This document shows positions 10,631 to 22,423 of a stretch of 64,000 bases of DNA, one piece after another (the first letter of the stretch is position 1; every line of letters starts with the position of its first letter). A program made the translations under genes and the position numbers. This stretch comes from Bisporella sp. PMI_857. Lineage: Eukaryota; Ascomycota; Leotiomycetes; Helotiales; Helotiaceae. Location: positions 1-64,000 of the forward strand of contig JAJSPD010000127.1 in the NCBI GenBank assembly GCA_021307315.1, written 5' to 3'. Below the pieces are notes generated by a model that searched no databases, was not told the DNA's origin, and saw nothing but the letters and a program-made list of their open reading frames with translations.

Positions 10631-12091
10631 CTACGCACGATTGCGCTTGCCTAGTACAGTGCCTGCAGATCCTTTGGCCGGAGTAGGTGTGCCCATCTGC
10701 TTCAGCAAAGCCATCTCTTTAGTGAGTTGTGATACTTGCGCAACAAGACGAGTGTTCTCGCGCTTGAGATGACCGACCTCGGATTCATCGAGCACATTGT
10801 CTTTGGCCTTTATAGCTGCGATAATAAGCCGAGCGAGGAGACGTGTATTCTCAGCCTGCAGGTCGCCGATCTTTCCCCTAAGATCCTCGATAACAGCGAG
10901 GTCGGATGAATCGCAAATCGTGGTGGAGGCATGCATGACGGGAGTAGAATTACCGTGACTTACGACAGAGGGCCGAGCATGGGGAGTTGTGCTGCTGGGA
11001 ATCTTTGGAGCACGGTGAGAAGTGGCGCACTTTCCTTTGGTGGAAGGCTCTGTGATAAGTGAGCTTGCAAAGGTGACTATGAGGTGAATTGATCAGCATT
11101 TGGTGTCTCTCATCGATCACGTCACTGAACTAAATAATGTGAGCCTACCTGACTTCTTTCCGCGCGGGGTCTTGGTCTTTCCGTTTGCAACAGCATCCCG
11201 AGCAAAAGCTGGTGTATTTTTAGGGAGTTCCGTGGCATCTCCCTCAGGGTAAATAGTTGATTTCCACTTGTTCGATAGAGGTTGAATAGCTATTGTGCCA
11301 TTCTGGATCCATTCCCCAGTTGTCTCATCTTGGGTGAATTGGCAAGGATAATTAGGTTGGTTACCAATGAGGATGTACTTGGACTGAGTGGTGTATTGGG
11401 TTATGGTGTTGCCCTCCAATTCAATGCGAAGCTTCGACATAGCCTCAATGAAGTGATTGAAAGTATCGCCGAGATGGCTGATTTGCCTGCTTAAATTCAA
11501 TAATTGGATACATCAAAGTTGCACATCCATGTATGGCTAGGAGGAGATATGGCTTGTCACTTACTTTGCCGGGTGGTGGGCATAGTCACCACTCCGATCA
11601 AATGTAGTATCAGCCAGAGCGCCAGTGAGATGATCTTTCAGGCGCTCAATCTTGATATCTAGATCATACAAGGGCCGATATTCAATGCCATGACTCCTAA
11701 AGAGGTCGGACTTCTTCTTGTAAAACCTAGCATAAAGGATTGAGTAATCGTTTTGCAGATTGAGAGAATTCTTGTGAAGCGCCTTTGCTTGGTCAAGATG
11801 CTTGCCAAGTTCAGCTGGAGCCAGTTTGGGGGCTGAGATATTAGTAGGAAGCACGGTCCTAGAGTTCGTGATAGAGATTTTTATTCTGGGTTTGGTGGGT
11901 CTGTGTAATTGGTCATCTGATGGGAGAGATGATTTTCTGAGTACCCAAGGAGGGAGGGGTGGTGCGTTGGAAGGACCGACAAGGCCACTAGCGCTGGAAG
12001 AGGCAGAGGACATCTCGGAAGTTGATGGTTGAGGTGCAATTGTTGTATCTGAAGAACCTCTAGTTCCATCAGTTGCTGTGGTGTCAGCCAT
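10631..12091 (-). CDS. Uncharacterised protein with C-terminal leucine-zipper-like coiled coil
   Basis: Three exons, 12091-11565, 11486-11149 and 11076-10631, join in one frame to give 436 residues; ATG at 12091. The N-terminal 70 residues are Ser/Thr/Pro-rich. A helical stretch around residues 90-180 is rich in charged residues and aromatic Y-x-R repeats. The middle contains basic K-T-P-R-G-K-K. The C-terminal 100 residues form heptads in which two similar segments, L-Q-A-E-N-T-R-L and L-K-R-E-N-T-R-L, repeat about 35 residues apart. This suggests a dimerising nuclear or scaffold protein, but no family is recognised. Splice sites are canonical. The function is unknown. Confidence 0.7.
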
Positions 12092-13095
12092 GGCGCAACG
12101 GCCTTACTCGCAGTATTGACAGAAATAATGCTAGATGCAGGTTTAGCATATGATAGCGTAATTGAAGAGAAGTTCCGTGACAACTATGAAGACTTACTTG
12201 GTCTCTTCTTGTAGGCTTTAACTCAAAGATGGACGGTATTGCCAGAGAGGTGTGATATATTGTAAAAAGAAGAGTTTGTTGGAGTAAAGAACAGAAAACG
12301 AAGCGTATTGCACAAGAATCGAGTGCTCAATTGCTGAGGGTTGTAACCCGAAACTCAAAAATAGGGGTGGCAGAGGCGGAGGTGAAAATTGAAAGATCAA
12401 TGAAATTACAGCGTTCTTTCATGCCCTTAGATGGCTCTGAATGGTTTTAGAAACGCGCGGAACGATTCGGGCTAAAGAATTTTACAATTTTTATTTGCAT
12501 TCACTGCTTGCGGACGTGAATAGTTGTTGATAGTTTAATCAGTGCAGAAAGGTTACCCAAGAGGCGAATCAACTTACTGACTGGGTGTGTGAATACTCTT
12601 CAAGCCAATAATATGCCAATTGAAACATGAAACGCGTGTGTAGAATAGGAAATGAAAGAGTAGTATATAATTGTGTCCATGGTCGGCAGGTTGTGAGCGA
12701 CGATAGGTAGTAGAGCAACACATGTCTTCAACCCGACTCCGTGCTGCAGGGATGGGTATCGGGGTGTCGCTATATTTTATATACAATGGCAAGATCCGTC
12801 CCATAGAGAAGTACAATCAAGACAGACGAATTCAAGGAAGTCTGCAACTAGCAGGGGAAGCTGCGAAGCCCACGATTTGATGGCACCGCAGCTAAAACAT
12901 CACCAGTCAGTCATTAACATACATAGGAGAGTCCTATCAAAGCTATAGAGAGTCGAGCGCCATTTGTTGCTGATGTAATCCCTGGGTATCTTAAATCCAC
13001 ATAGCTTTTGATACAGTATTGGTACAACGTTACCTAATCCATACGAGTCCTCAACCGTCTAATTACCGTCCCATTCCCCACCCCATCACTCACGC
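12092..13095. other. Intergenic, 1.0 kb
   Basis: This includes the promoter of the coiled-coil gene and the region downstream of QRI7. Short open frames only; nothing recognised. Confidence 0.4.
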
Positions 13096-14493
13096 CTAAT
13101 TTTGAAAACTTACTCCATCGCCATATATCCATTCTGGCGGTCCAAGTATGCCGCCATCATTTGACGACGGATCAAGAGACCAGTCTTTCAGGGCCATTGC
13201 ACTAAGTTGCGTCCTGTATCCAGCCTCCCACATCTCGATTCCAGTCCATGCGATCATAGCAGCATTATCTGTGCAAAATTTTGGAGGAGGAAATATCAGC
13301 TTCATATCTCCGTAGCCGTTTGCATCTAAGGCTTTGCGCAAAATGTACTTGAGGTACTGGTTACTGGCCACGCCACCAGCTACAACCAGGGTGTCGATGC
13401 CTTCAGCGGGTCCTTTCAAAGCTATAACAACTCTTGAAGCAAGGTGCTCAAATGCCACACGCATAGCCTCCCTTGCTAAGAGCTGTCGTTCAGCATCTTT
13501 CATGTCAGGATTCGCAGCCGCAACTCGTTTTACCGCACTACCAATACCAGAAAAGGAAAATATATCTGGATTGCCATCCTTGCCTTTCTTAGAGTATGGA
13601 GTTGGTAAAGACCAGGTTATCAAGTTGTCGGAATTCTCTAACGGCGAATTTGTATCGAATGAGCTTCCTTGACCTGGTATCGTATAGGCATAGCCATTAT
13701 CAATGCTCTCAAAGGAAGATTCTGGAAAGGCGTAGCGCTCGAGAGAAGGACCATAAGAGACATCTGGCGAGGACTCTATAATTTTCTCTGGTAATATGTC
13801 CCTTGCGCATTTGTCAATCGCGTCACCAACAGCAAGGTCAGCTGTTTGAGCAATGACCTTGTGGTTACAAAGATCATTCGAGTGGACAAGCATTGTATTT
13901 CCTCCAGACACCAACAAAGACAGATACGGAAATCTCGGGTGTGTCTCTTTCTGGATCTCTGCACCCGCTTCGAAAGCATCCAGTGCACTGACAAGCCGAG
14001 GCGTAAGAGCGTGAGCTTGCATATGGTGAATCCCCAGGAACGGAATCTGCCATGCCACTGACAAACCCTTTGCAGTATCCAATCCAGTTGTCAAACTTGC
14101 TCGCATCCCCGGCCCTCTTGTCGCAGCCACAAAGTTAGGTTTGTGCCGAAGCTCATCTTTCCCGTCGCTCTTAACAATCAATCCATTCTTGGAGCTAGAC
14201 ACTTTGGCGATCGGCAGACTCTGAAGAGCCTTCTTGACCAGGGTGGCTAGATTTTTCTGGTGAGAGTTGGCGGTTGATATAGGGTAAACGCCTCGGTACG
14301 CTCGATTGTCTGCTGTTATCCTTTCGTGGAAATGGAGGGTTGCAGAACCATTTTGATGTTTTTCTAGAAGCGCAACACCTGTATCATCGCACGAGGTTTC
14401 GATTGCGAGAGTTAAGAGGCCTCTCCGCTGTGCACATCCTCGTAATGGTATCGGTTGAGAAAATGCCCTCGTCGTGCAGCTTGGTAGCCTCAT
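13096..14493 (-). CDS. QRI7: Mitochondrial tRNA N6-adenosine threonylcarbamoyltransferase (Qri7/OSGEPL1, TsaD family)
   Basis: Single exon of 465 residues with ATG at 14493. The first 25 residues are rich in Arg and Ser with no acids, as in a mitochondrial presequence. The ASKHA-fold TsaD signature begins at L-A-I-E-T-S-C-D-D-T (about 29-38). The metal-binding H-M-Q-A-H (157-161) and S-G-G-N-T (196-200) are intact, as is the late D-N-A-A-M-I motif. The enzyme transfers threonylcarbamoyl from TC-AMP to A37 of ANN-decoding mitochondrial tRNAs. Length exceeds yeast Qri7 mainly through an insert near residues 230-300 that is Ser/Pro-rich. Assignment is firm. Confidence 0.93.
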   Translation of the reverse strand: MRLPSCTTRAFSQPIPLRGCAQRRGLLTLAIETSCDDTGVALLEKHQNGSATLHFHERITADNRAYRGVYPISTANSHQKNLATLVKKALQSLPIAKVSSSKNGLIVKSDGKDELRHKPNFVAATRGPGMRASLTTGLDTAKGLSVAWQIPFLGIHHMQAHALTPRLVSALDAFEAGAEIQKETHPRFPYLSLLVSGGNTMLVHSNDLCNHKVIAQTADLAVGDAIDKCARDILPEKIIESSPDVSYGPSLERYAFPESSFESIDNGYAYTIPGQGSSFDTNSPLENSDNLITWSLPTPYSKKGKDGNPDIFSFSGIGSAVKRVAAANPDMKDAERQLLAREAMRVAFEHLASRVVIALKGPAEGIDTLVVAGGVASNQYLKYILRKALDANGYGDMKLIFPPPKFCTDNAAMIAWTGIEMWEAGYRTQLSAMALKDWSLDPSSNDGGILGPPEWIYGDGVSFQN

Positions 14494-14999
14494 CTAGATT
14501 TGTGTGGATTGGTGTACAGGTGGAAGGAAGGCTAAGGTGCTTTCGACACCATCTTCTCAGCCACATGGCAAACAGCCACAGAACGGTTCTGTCTTGGCAT
14601 TTATATACGAATCACAAAATCTCTTTCCTCCCCAGAAATTACAAGTGCCAGTTAGTCAAGCAAAAGCAAATGATGGATTCTTCTGTATTTTCTATTACTA
14701 TTACAGGTCGGTACTACCATTTCTCCTATCATAGCGCCAGTCCGTGCACGAGAAGCAGAAGGGATTTTAATAAATTTTGATTTCTGTATTCAGGAACTAT
14801 CAAAGTATCTTCACTGTATTTCCCCCCTTGATTCCACGAAGCAAAATCAACGGCATAGAATCTAGAATCTGCAAAACATTTGCCATCTATATGGTTAAGG
14901 AGAGCCAAATGCCTTTTTTCAGAGTATATAAGCTTTGTTTCGGCGCAACTACTCATCCTTTCTTCTCTTAAGCATCTCAAATCTCTCTTTCAATATGTT
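14494..14999. other. Intergenic, 0.5 kb
   Basis: Upstream of QRI7 and downstream of the Q/N-rich gene. No feature is recognised. Confidence 0.4.
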
Positions 15000-16316
15000 T
15001 TAGTATCGACGAGTCCTACGGCTAGACCCTCCTCGACCTGCCATCTCTCCCTGCTTGCCACCAGAAGCTATTTGCTCAACTCTCATCTGCCGTGCGAGTT
15101 GTATCTGCTCTGCTGAATATGCCGTAGTCGTAGAAATTTTTGAACCACCAAGTCCAGTTCCAACCCCATTGCTTCCACCCATCAATCCGCCACCCTGGTT
15201 ATTTCCTGGTGGTCTGATACCAAAGCTAGTACTGGCACTACAACCCTGAAGCGCCTTCGATTGTTGCTGGTTGGTTCTGCCCATGCTATTGCCGCTTATA
15301 AAGTTCCTAGTATTTCCTCCCTGATTGTCGAAAGGAGCTTGAAAGCCGCTATTAGAAAATGAGCCTTCTTTCCTATCGAAAGATCTTTCCTTGTCGTATC
15401 TTTGTTGGTTACCTTGAGTATAAAAACCACTTTCGGAGCTGGTACCACCCATTGCGCCACTAGCTTGACCTCGGTTGGGTGTTCCCCTTTCTTTGTTGTG
15501 GCTAAATCCAAACCCCAAATTGGCAAAAGATGCATTGTCTGTGTTAATACATCTATTCTGGTTAAGTTTCTTTGGTGGCGTGGCAAATATTGAGCTTGCT
15601 AAGCCTTTGCCTTGGTGTGGCTTAGGATATGACCGCTGTGGTGCCTCAAATACCACATGTACGGATTGGTTGGAGTTCTCCGCATGTTGAATAGAGTTTT
15701 CTTCATCCGTAGGCATACGGCAATTTGGAGTCGACCATTTTGAAGTTGCGAGGCCACTGAGCTGGGTAGGACTAGTTTGTCGTGGGGGCGTGCGAGGCGT
15801 AGTATGTGAATGCTGGGCTGCTTGTATTGGAAGTGCAGATTGTACGGATGCTGCTGAAGGCGTTGGCCAGTTGCCATCTGCATCGGGACAGGCACCATTG
15901 TGCAATTGGTAGTGTCTTGCAAAATGCGCGTCGTATGCCTTCACAGCTCTTTCGGCAAATGACCAAATTCTTCTTCCTTCCGATGCAAGGTCAAAGCCTT
16001 GTTTCTCTGGATGTACTCCATAGACCATGCTACTGATACGTTCAAGCATGCTACTCACAGTATGGTTGTCTTCATTGGGCGTCGTTTCTGTCACAGCGGG
16101 TAAGTGAAAGCTGTTGCAACGTCTGCAGGTGAGGCGTTCTTCAATGGCTTGATTCATTGTGCCTCCCATCAGCTTTACCCATTCTGCGCGAAGTGCAGCA
16201 TCAAGTAATCCAGGTTTTGCGAACTGAGCCAGTTGCTGACATTCTCGGAAGGCTGATAGATCTTCAGCAGCTGGAGCTCGCAGAGATTGGCCGTGAAGGG
16301 GAAGATTCTGCTCCAT
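15000..16316 (-). CDS. Uncharacterised protein with helical N-terminus and Q/N/G/S-rich C-terminus
   Basis: Single-exon frame of 438 residues with ATG at 16316. Residues 15-150 look folded and mainly helical, with one C-R-R-C pair (about 64-67). The remainder is low-complexity, with Asn, Gln, Gly and Ser predominating and scattered F-G and G-F dipeptides. It ends in a short helix and R-G-G, S-R-R-T-R-R-Y. The composition resembles RNA-granule or prion-like proteins, which is inference from composition only. No family is recognised. It is not obviously linked to its neighbours. Confidence 0.6.
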   Translation of the reverse strand: MEQNLPLHGQSLRAPAAEDLSAFRECQQLAQFAKPGLLDAALRAEWVKLMGGTMNQAIEERLTCRRCNSFHLPAVTETTPNEDNHTVSSMLERISSMVYGVHPEKQGFDLASEGRRIWSFAERAVKAYDAHFARHYQLHNGACPDADGNWPTPSAASVQSALPIQAAQHSHTTPRTPPRQTSPTQLSGLATSKWSTPNCRMPTDEENSIQHAENSNQSVHVVFEAPQRSYPKPHQGKGLASSIFATPPKKLNQNRCINTDNASFANLGFGFSHNKERGTPNRGQASGAMGGTSSESGFYTQGNQQRYDKERSFDRKEGSFSNSGFQAPFDNQGGNTRNFISGNSMGRTNQQQSKALQGCSASTSFGIRPPGNNQGGGLMGGSNGVGTGLGGSKISTTTAYSAEQIQLARQMRVEQIASGGKQGEMAGRGGSSRRTRRY

Positions 16317-17351
16317 GGCGATAGATCAAGGACTAATCTCCGTTATATGTTTCAGTGAGGGGTCTTGGGGCGGGATGAATATAGTGTGCGAGGGGCATAC
16401 ACTGGAGAGAACTAAGGAGGATGTGAAGAGGTCAATGATATTCTGAGGCGGAAGAGGGTATGGCTTTGGCGAGGATGAGGATTCTGGAAGAACCTCCTTG
16501 AGTTTACTACCTTTATAGGCGGACAATTGGATTCATTGAATGAGCCAGAGGACTAGGTTGTAAAGCTTGGAAACTGACCTCAAGCTCTATAAGAGAGAGC
16601 TCTATACGGTGCGCAATCGTGATGATCGGGAAATACGGATGATAATGTAAGTAAGGTAGGAAAGTGTCGTGTTCTTCTTCTTCTTCTTCTTCTTCTTTAT
16701 TTGAGGCGGAATGATGCCCTTGCCTGCTTTGTTGGGGCAGATGCAGAACCCCAAAGAGGAAGCAATGGTTTTGACCTCAACTAGAAGGAACTGGCAACTG
16801 CAGTGCTGCAGTGCACAGCACAGCACAGCATAGCATAGCCAACACGTCGATGCCTACCGTGACAGAAAAACTGCTACATTGTTGTTACAGGCAGCAGTCA
16901 CATCCGTACTCTCGCCATAACCGGACGCCCATGGTAGTTGAGAATCCTTTCTCGCTTATAATAGATGGGGGAACATTCGCTTCACCTGCCACAGCTCACT
17001 CTAGTCGAGCTACTATCTCTAAGGGGACAAGGCGAGTGGAACATAGTGCATAAGTTGCTTTAGTATACCACAATATGGCTCACAATGAAGATGAACATAT
17101 GCTTGGGTGAGATACACATGAAAGAAACAATAGAACAGTAGTCAAGACAGCCAAAGCTTTGCAGAGATTCTATTCTTCTATTCCCCGATCTAGATTTGTA
17201 TATCAAAATATTATCAAGACGTCGCCCATGCCCATTAATCGAGAACACTAACATCTAAAACGAAAGTAACAAACTCCGTGCCGACCCTTCTCGAAACCAT
17301 GTCTATACCAGAAAAGCGCATCGTAAACCTAAGAGACCCTCATTCCTTCTT
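16317..17351. other. Intergenic, 1.0 kb, with microsatellite
   Basis: Besides the TTC microsatellite at 16672-16696 there is a short run of cagcacagcacagcatagca near 16814-16840. No gene is supported. Confidence 0.4.
16672..16696. repeat. (TTC)n microsatellite
   Basis: About eight perfect TTC units, purine on the opposite strand, in a non-coding stretch upstream of the Q/N-rich gene. Confidence 0.9.
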
Positions 17352-17945
17352 CTAACAATTGTACGTCAAGTACACACCAGCATCGGCGCCTTGCGTAAAC
17401 TCCACACTAGCCTCTCCGGCCACCCAATCCGCAATCGAAAACACAAAAGCAAGAGCTCCACCTCCAACCGGACAGCTCTGGCTGTTGATAACCTTCGTCG
17501 TACCTGGCTCAATCGTCACCGTGCCAAATGTTCCCTGCCCAATCGGGGTTCCCCCGGGATAGAAGGTATTCCAGCTCCATCCGTTGGGATAGGAGATAGC
17601 ACCGGGCTGGTCCTTGAATAGCGTCTTAACGTTGAGAATTGGAGACCCGAGTGTTGTGATGGGATAGGAAGCGGGGAAACTGACGGCCAATTGGCAGCCG
17701 TAGGAACCGGCGGGAATTGAGGAGAAGCCGACGACTTGGTTGATGTGGTTTGTTGTTGAGGAGGTCTGGGAGACGTGGAAGGTCGGGGAGTTAGGCGAGA
17801 CGGTGCCGGGCGATGACTGCGTGAGTGTTTGGAGGAAAGAGGGGCGAATGGTGGTTCCGCAGCGAGGAGCGAGGTCGACAGGAGTGGGAACTGCGGAGGC
17901 GAAGGAGAGGAGGGAGACGATTGCGAGAACGGTTGAGTGGTACAT
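17352..17945 (-). CDS. Secreted But2_C-domain protein
   Basis: The best ATG is at 17945; the longer open frame reaches back only to a TTG. The product is 197 residues. Residues 1-19 form a signal peptide ending in F-A-S-A. The remainder matches the But2 C-terminal domain: I-R-P-S-F near residue 34, F-x-V-S-Q, I-x-x-V-V-G-F, then I-P-A-G-S-Y-G-C-Q-L, and paired Cys at the end. Members are abundant secreted or wall-associated proteins of filamentous ascomycetes of unknown activity. But2 was named in fission yeast as a binder of the ubiquitin-like Uba3 system, but the secreted forms are unlikely to share that role. Single exon. Confidence 0.8.
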   Translation of the reverse strand: MYHSTVLAIVSLLSFASAVPTPVDLAPRCGTTIRPSFLQTLTQSSPGTVSPNSPTFHVSQTSSTTNHINQVVGFSSIPAGSYGCQLAVSFPASYPITTLGSPILNVKTLFKDQPGAISYPNGWSWNTFYPGGTPIGQGTFGTVTIEPGTTKVINSQSCPVGGGALAFVFSIADWVAGEASVEFTQGADAGVYLTYNC

Positions 17946-18908
17946 ATTGATTGTGATTAGAACACGGAAATTTGTGTTTTGCAAGATTATGAAGGTAGAG
18001 AGTATTGAATAAGGTTAAGATGCTTGAACCGATTCTGATGGATAGTCTTCCGGAGCAGACACGCATTCTTATATACCTACGGGCTCTGGCGAAGACAAAT
18101 AGGCAAGATCAGAACGGCGAAGCAAATATGCCTAGGGCAAACATACTTCAGCATCGCTTGACTCCGATACGAACAGCTGTGAAACTTCACGCCCGTAATC
18201 AACGTACCAAACGCAGTCCATGATAAACTTCGGTGCTGAAGTATTTCGCTGGTGGTGGCCGTGAAGCTCAAATGAAACTCGTGATGAATTGCTTGGCTGG
18301 TTCGTGGAGACAGAACCAATCACTCCACTATCAAGTTTTCAGCCGATGTCAGAGGAGGGCTTCTTCAGCCTAGGTTAAATTTGGATCTCTTGACTAAGAC
18401 CAAGATCGATGGTGGCTGAGATAGAGAGATGTAAGCTTAGTGGAAGGCTGTCCAATCATGATTTAGCACCAAGCCAGATACAGCTGATGGGAACACACAT
18501 AAGTGTAGTTGTGAGAAAATCAAGGCAAACAGTGCTGTCATGCAAACGAGATGAGAAATCAAAGTGAAGAGCAAGGTAACGTTCCAGCAGGAAGGAGATC
18601 GACATATGCTGGAAAAGTTGTACGACGACTTCATACTTGCTTGGGTTAGCGGTTGAATATCTACAAGGCGTCAAATATATACAATAATGCACCCCAGAGA
18701 AATATCTAAAGTGATATGTCACTGTATAAATATTTCCAATCATCCACTTGTAGCAATGGTAATAACCATCATCATTCCCAAACGTCAGCTATGGTGAGTA
18801 AAATATCCCGTTGCTTCAGCCTTTCAAGTGGCGTAGAACCATGGCCTCGTTGGCCTTATGCAGGCCGCCATATGACCGAGAGGCAGATTATGGCAAGGGA
18901 ATCACTGA
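17946..18908. other. Intergenic, 1.0 kb
   Basis: Promoter of the But2_C gene plus the 3' flank of the pseudouridine gene. Nothing else is recognised. Confidence 0.4.
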
Positions 18909-21809
18909 TTATGCTTTCTCAACATGATGTCCTCTCACCAAATCGAGTAGTGGCTTATTCAGATCTCGGAGCTTGGGATGTACGGACATCTTACTTCGCA
19001 GCGTCATGACCGCTCCCTTCTGGGCGAGGTTGATGAGGTCGTTCCGCAGAGGTAGCCCTCTGGCTAGACCTGCCACCAGGACTCCCAAGAATGTATCGCC
19101 CACTCCATTAACGTTTACAACATCTTCAACCTTTTCCACGCACGGATATAGCCGCATGTACACCCCACCAATGCTTAGTTTGTCGGACATATTGAATGTC
19201 CGGCAGAGAATATACTTGCTATGTATGGGATCCCTAAGGCGAGGGTCATTTGGCTTAAGGAGTTCGGTGAGGAGAACGCCATCAACTCCAAGTTTTGTGA
19301 CGATGGTAGGGAAAAATGGAAGCAGCTGTACCGTCTGTAAAGGTATTCCCCGATCGGTCATGGCAGAGTTTGTAATAGAGACGAAGCGATCGCGCGCTCC
19401 TGCGCTAGATATGCCAAAAGCGTCAATCACCTTCCACCACTCCTCATTCTCGAAGAGTCCATACTCCCTCGCAGCCGCATGCATAGCGCTTAGCTCATGC
19501 TGATTCGGGGTAGTAAGATTAACCATGTTTTGAGGATAAACTCCCAAGTTAACCCTATCTTTAAGTGAAGGCTGGAGTATTCGACTTGACTTGGCAACAG
19601 AGACAGGCTCGAACGCAACTTTGACACCCAGGGAAGAGTATTTAGACATGATTGCTCTGGCAGTATCAGGGTTCCAATTCGCATCCACGACTATCCACTT
19701 TAGATTATCGGAAACTTGGATAGTAGATAAGTGTGAATCAAGTATCCTCTCCTCGAAGACCCCCATGTCTGCAATGGCAATCACCAGATCGCCCTTCGCG
19801 TCGTTAACAGCGATATATTGAGCGGTCCGTCTCGAAGTGCTAGATGATATTTTTAGGATACCATCAGTGCCTAGTCCATCTTCTTGTATCAGACTACGGT
19901 TAGATAAAATTGTTTGTCCAGCACTAGATATTCGTTAAAGGGGTTTACAGATAATGAGGGGATGGCTTACACATCATCTACAACAAGACTACATAGACCT
20001 ACTGACTCGTTGCCGCCAACAAGATGAGCGGCAAAAGCAACATTGTATCCGACACCTCCAATAGATGAACTCATTTTGGCGATATTTGAGGTGTGCATCT
20101 GTGGAGTGCCGTTTGCTGTACAATTCGTATCCACGGCTACAGATCCAAACACCAAGATGCTGGCAAGCGGAAAGGACTAAAACAAAATGTCAACATACCC
20201 ATGCCTTACGATAAAGTGTATACGATACAACCCATCAGGGGACATGTGCCACATACTATATCTGGGAGGTCGCGTTCTCCGTGAGATTTCTGAACGGAGT
20301 CTAGTTTATCTGAGATGCTGATACTGCTTTTCGTTGTGCCAGAACTCTTAGCTCGATCACCATCCTTCGAATCTGATTGCGGCACTGTTGAATCAAGTGA
20401 TAGACTTTTAAATGCTTTGCCTACGGCATTACCAGGACGCTTTGTATGAGGACGGTCATATTGGATATTTGCGAACGGCTCAGCAGACTTTCTTGCTTTG
20501 GCGACGTTGTCCTCACGTGGCTGCTCCAAATGCAGTTCCGCACGATCCATTTTGTTGAGTTCCACAGAAACCTTAGCAGCCATAGCGACGTTCGACTCGA
20601 TTAGTCCTCGGTTGGCGGGAAGACTATTACCTTTTGTGATATCTTTGATTCGAGCAAGGATATACGGTGTATTAGCAGGTCCATGAATGTTATTTTCAGC
20701 AGCCTCTCGGACGGCCTCACTGATTGCGAAATCGATCTCCTCCTTAGGAATAGCGAATTTTTCAGGTACTGGGTTTGCGAAAAGCAGACCGCTCGAGAAT
20801 GTGCTCGCGTTCGGTACGGTATGGAACATGTTATTTGCCGCGTCTGGGCACATCAGTAAATATATAACGAAGAAATTTAAACGACACTTACAAATGATTG
20901 ATGCGGCCTCGTACTCATTGCGAACTACCACAGGTGACTTTACTCCACTGTCTCTGGTGTAAAATGCTGGAAAGTCAACATCGCCAGAACGGCCGTCAGC
21001 AAATGTGAATACGCCAACCCCCTGAGTTTCGAGATATTCCAAAGTTCGAGGGATGTCCAAAAAACTTTTGCAGCCACTGCTGATCACCGCTACAGGTGTG
21101 CGGCCTAGCTCAGTAAGATCAGCAGAAATGTCCATAGTATCTTGTCCGCCTCGATGGACTCCACCGAGCCCTCCAGTTCCAAAGACTTGGATCCCCGCTG
21201 CATGGGCAAGAACCATAGTGCCTGCGACTGTGGTACCTCCAATCAGTTTCCGCCCGGCTATTCCCTACATTCGATGAGTAAATTTCTTCGTATAAGATCA
21301 CGTGGAAAGAATTAGATTCCTCAAAAACTACTTACCATTCCAAATATATATGGAATATCCTTCCTTGAGATTTTCATCGTCTGTGGTTGTCCGGCAGAGC
21401 TTGCTATAATTTCTAGCTCCTGTTGATCGAGCCCGATTTTTGCAATACCTCCAATGATAGCAATTGTTGCAGGCACCGCACCATGAAGTCGAACAATGGC
21501 CTCCAGATCTTGAGCAAGGGCAAGATTATGCGGATTGGGGAAACCATGAGTGTATATTGCTGATTCCATGGCCACAACAGGTTTGTTCTTGTTGTGTAAC
21601 GCCCATTGCACTTCCTCAGATAGCTTGACATAGGTTTTTGTATGTTCGGAGGGCGTTCCAAATGATCGAAGCCCTCTGGAGTCGCCATTTATTGCGAGGT
21701 AACGTGGTCGATATCGGAAACTCAGTTCGGAAGAAAATAATGCACCTTTGTACGAAAAAGATTTAGGCTGCAACTTTGTTCCTAAGAACTGTGACCGCAA
21801 CATCGCCAT
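18909..21809 (-). CDS. Bifunctional pseudouridine-5'-phosphate glycosidase and pseudouridine kinase
   Basis: Five exons: 21336-21809, 20892-21264, 20257-20843, 19971-20176 and 18909-19923, giving 884 residues. The frame further upstream starts with TTG; ATG at 21809 gives a basic N-terminus like a mitochondrial presequence. The N-terminal half is the IndA/PsuG-like glycosidase: V-A-M-E-S-A-I-Y-T-H-G, I-G-G-I-A, S-S-G-C-K-S-F-L-D-I-P and A-N-R-G-L-I-E-S-N. The C-terminal half is a PfkB kinase with G-G-V-G-Y-N and the catalytic motif N-G-V-G-D (D823). The kinase makes pseudouridine 5'-phosphate and the glycosidase splits it to uracil and ribose 5-phosphate. The fusion is known in fungi, for example S. 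pombe SPAC1861.05. Intron 2 (48 nt) is a multiple of three and stays open, but removing it restores S-I-I-Y-A. Confidence 0.9.
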
Positions 21810-22423
21810 AGCTATAGAAATACCCTCTAGACTTAATAGCCAAGACAATAATTGTTTGTGTAATGCCTATGGAGATCTCGAACACATGCTATCTCCAAAT
21901 CCGCCGCAAAAAGTCTAGCAACAGTCGCTATGCTTTTTTCGGCTCCCCCGAAAAGATGAATGGATAACGTTTTTGCTATCGCAAATTACATGCGCCAGAG
22001 ATGCTACTTACATACATAGATATGTTGACTTTTAGGTTGCTTTTTCCGTGATTGAAGTTGAGGTTATTAAGGTACGCTTCACGTGATGATATCGACGGTG
22101 AGACAATATTCCGAGCCGTGTAGCTGGCTGGGAACTCTCAGTCACTTTATCTGAAACGCTTAAACGTCTCAATATGTCCCATGTAGCCTTACCTTTCGGA
22201 TACTTCCCGAAGCGCTTGCTAAGCTATGGCTATAGTAGGCGATAGTTTTATGCACAATGGGACAATGGCAGGTGATTTCACTCTTCAAGATGTGTGCGCC
22301 GCCCTGAAATCAATGCATTGGGGTTCAAGATAGCTGTAATAAGTAGAGCGCACCGTGTGTCTACTTGTAGCATCATTTCTCCTATTTTACTATACAGCTT
22401 GATTTGTTACTGCCTACTCGAGT
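21810..22423. other. Divergent intergenic region, 0.6 kb
   Basis: It separates the pseudouridine gene (minus) from the GPI-type gene (plus) and must carry both promoters. No motif is singled out. Confidence 0.4.

Noticed and set aside
18973..19503. 176-codon frame antisense to the pseudouridine kinase half
   Set aside because: It is a shadow of a conserved coding exon on the minus strand.
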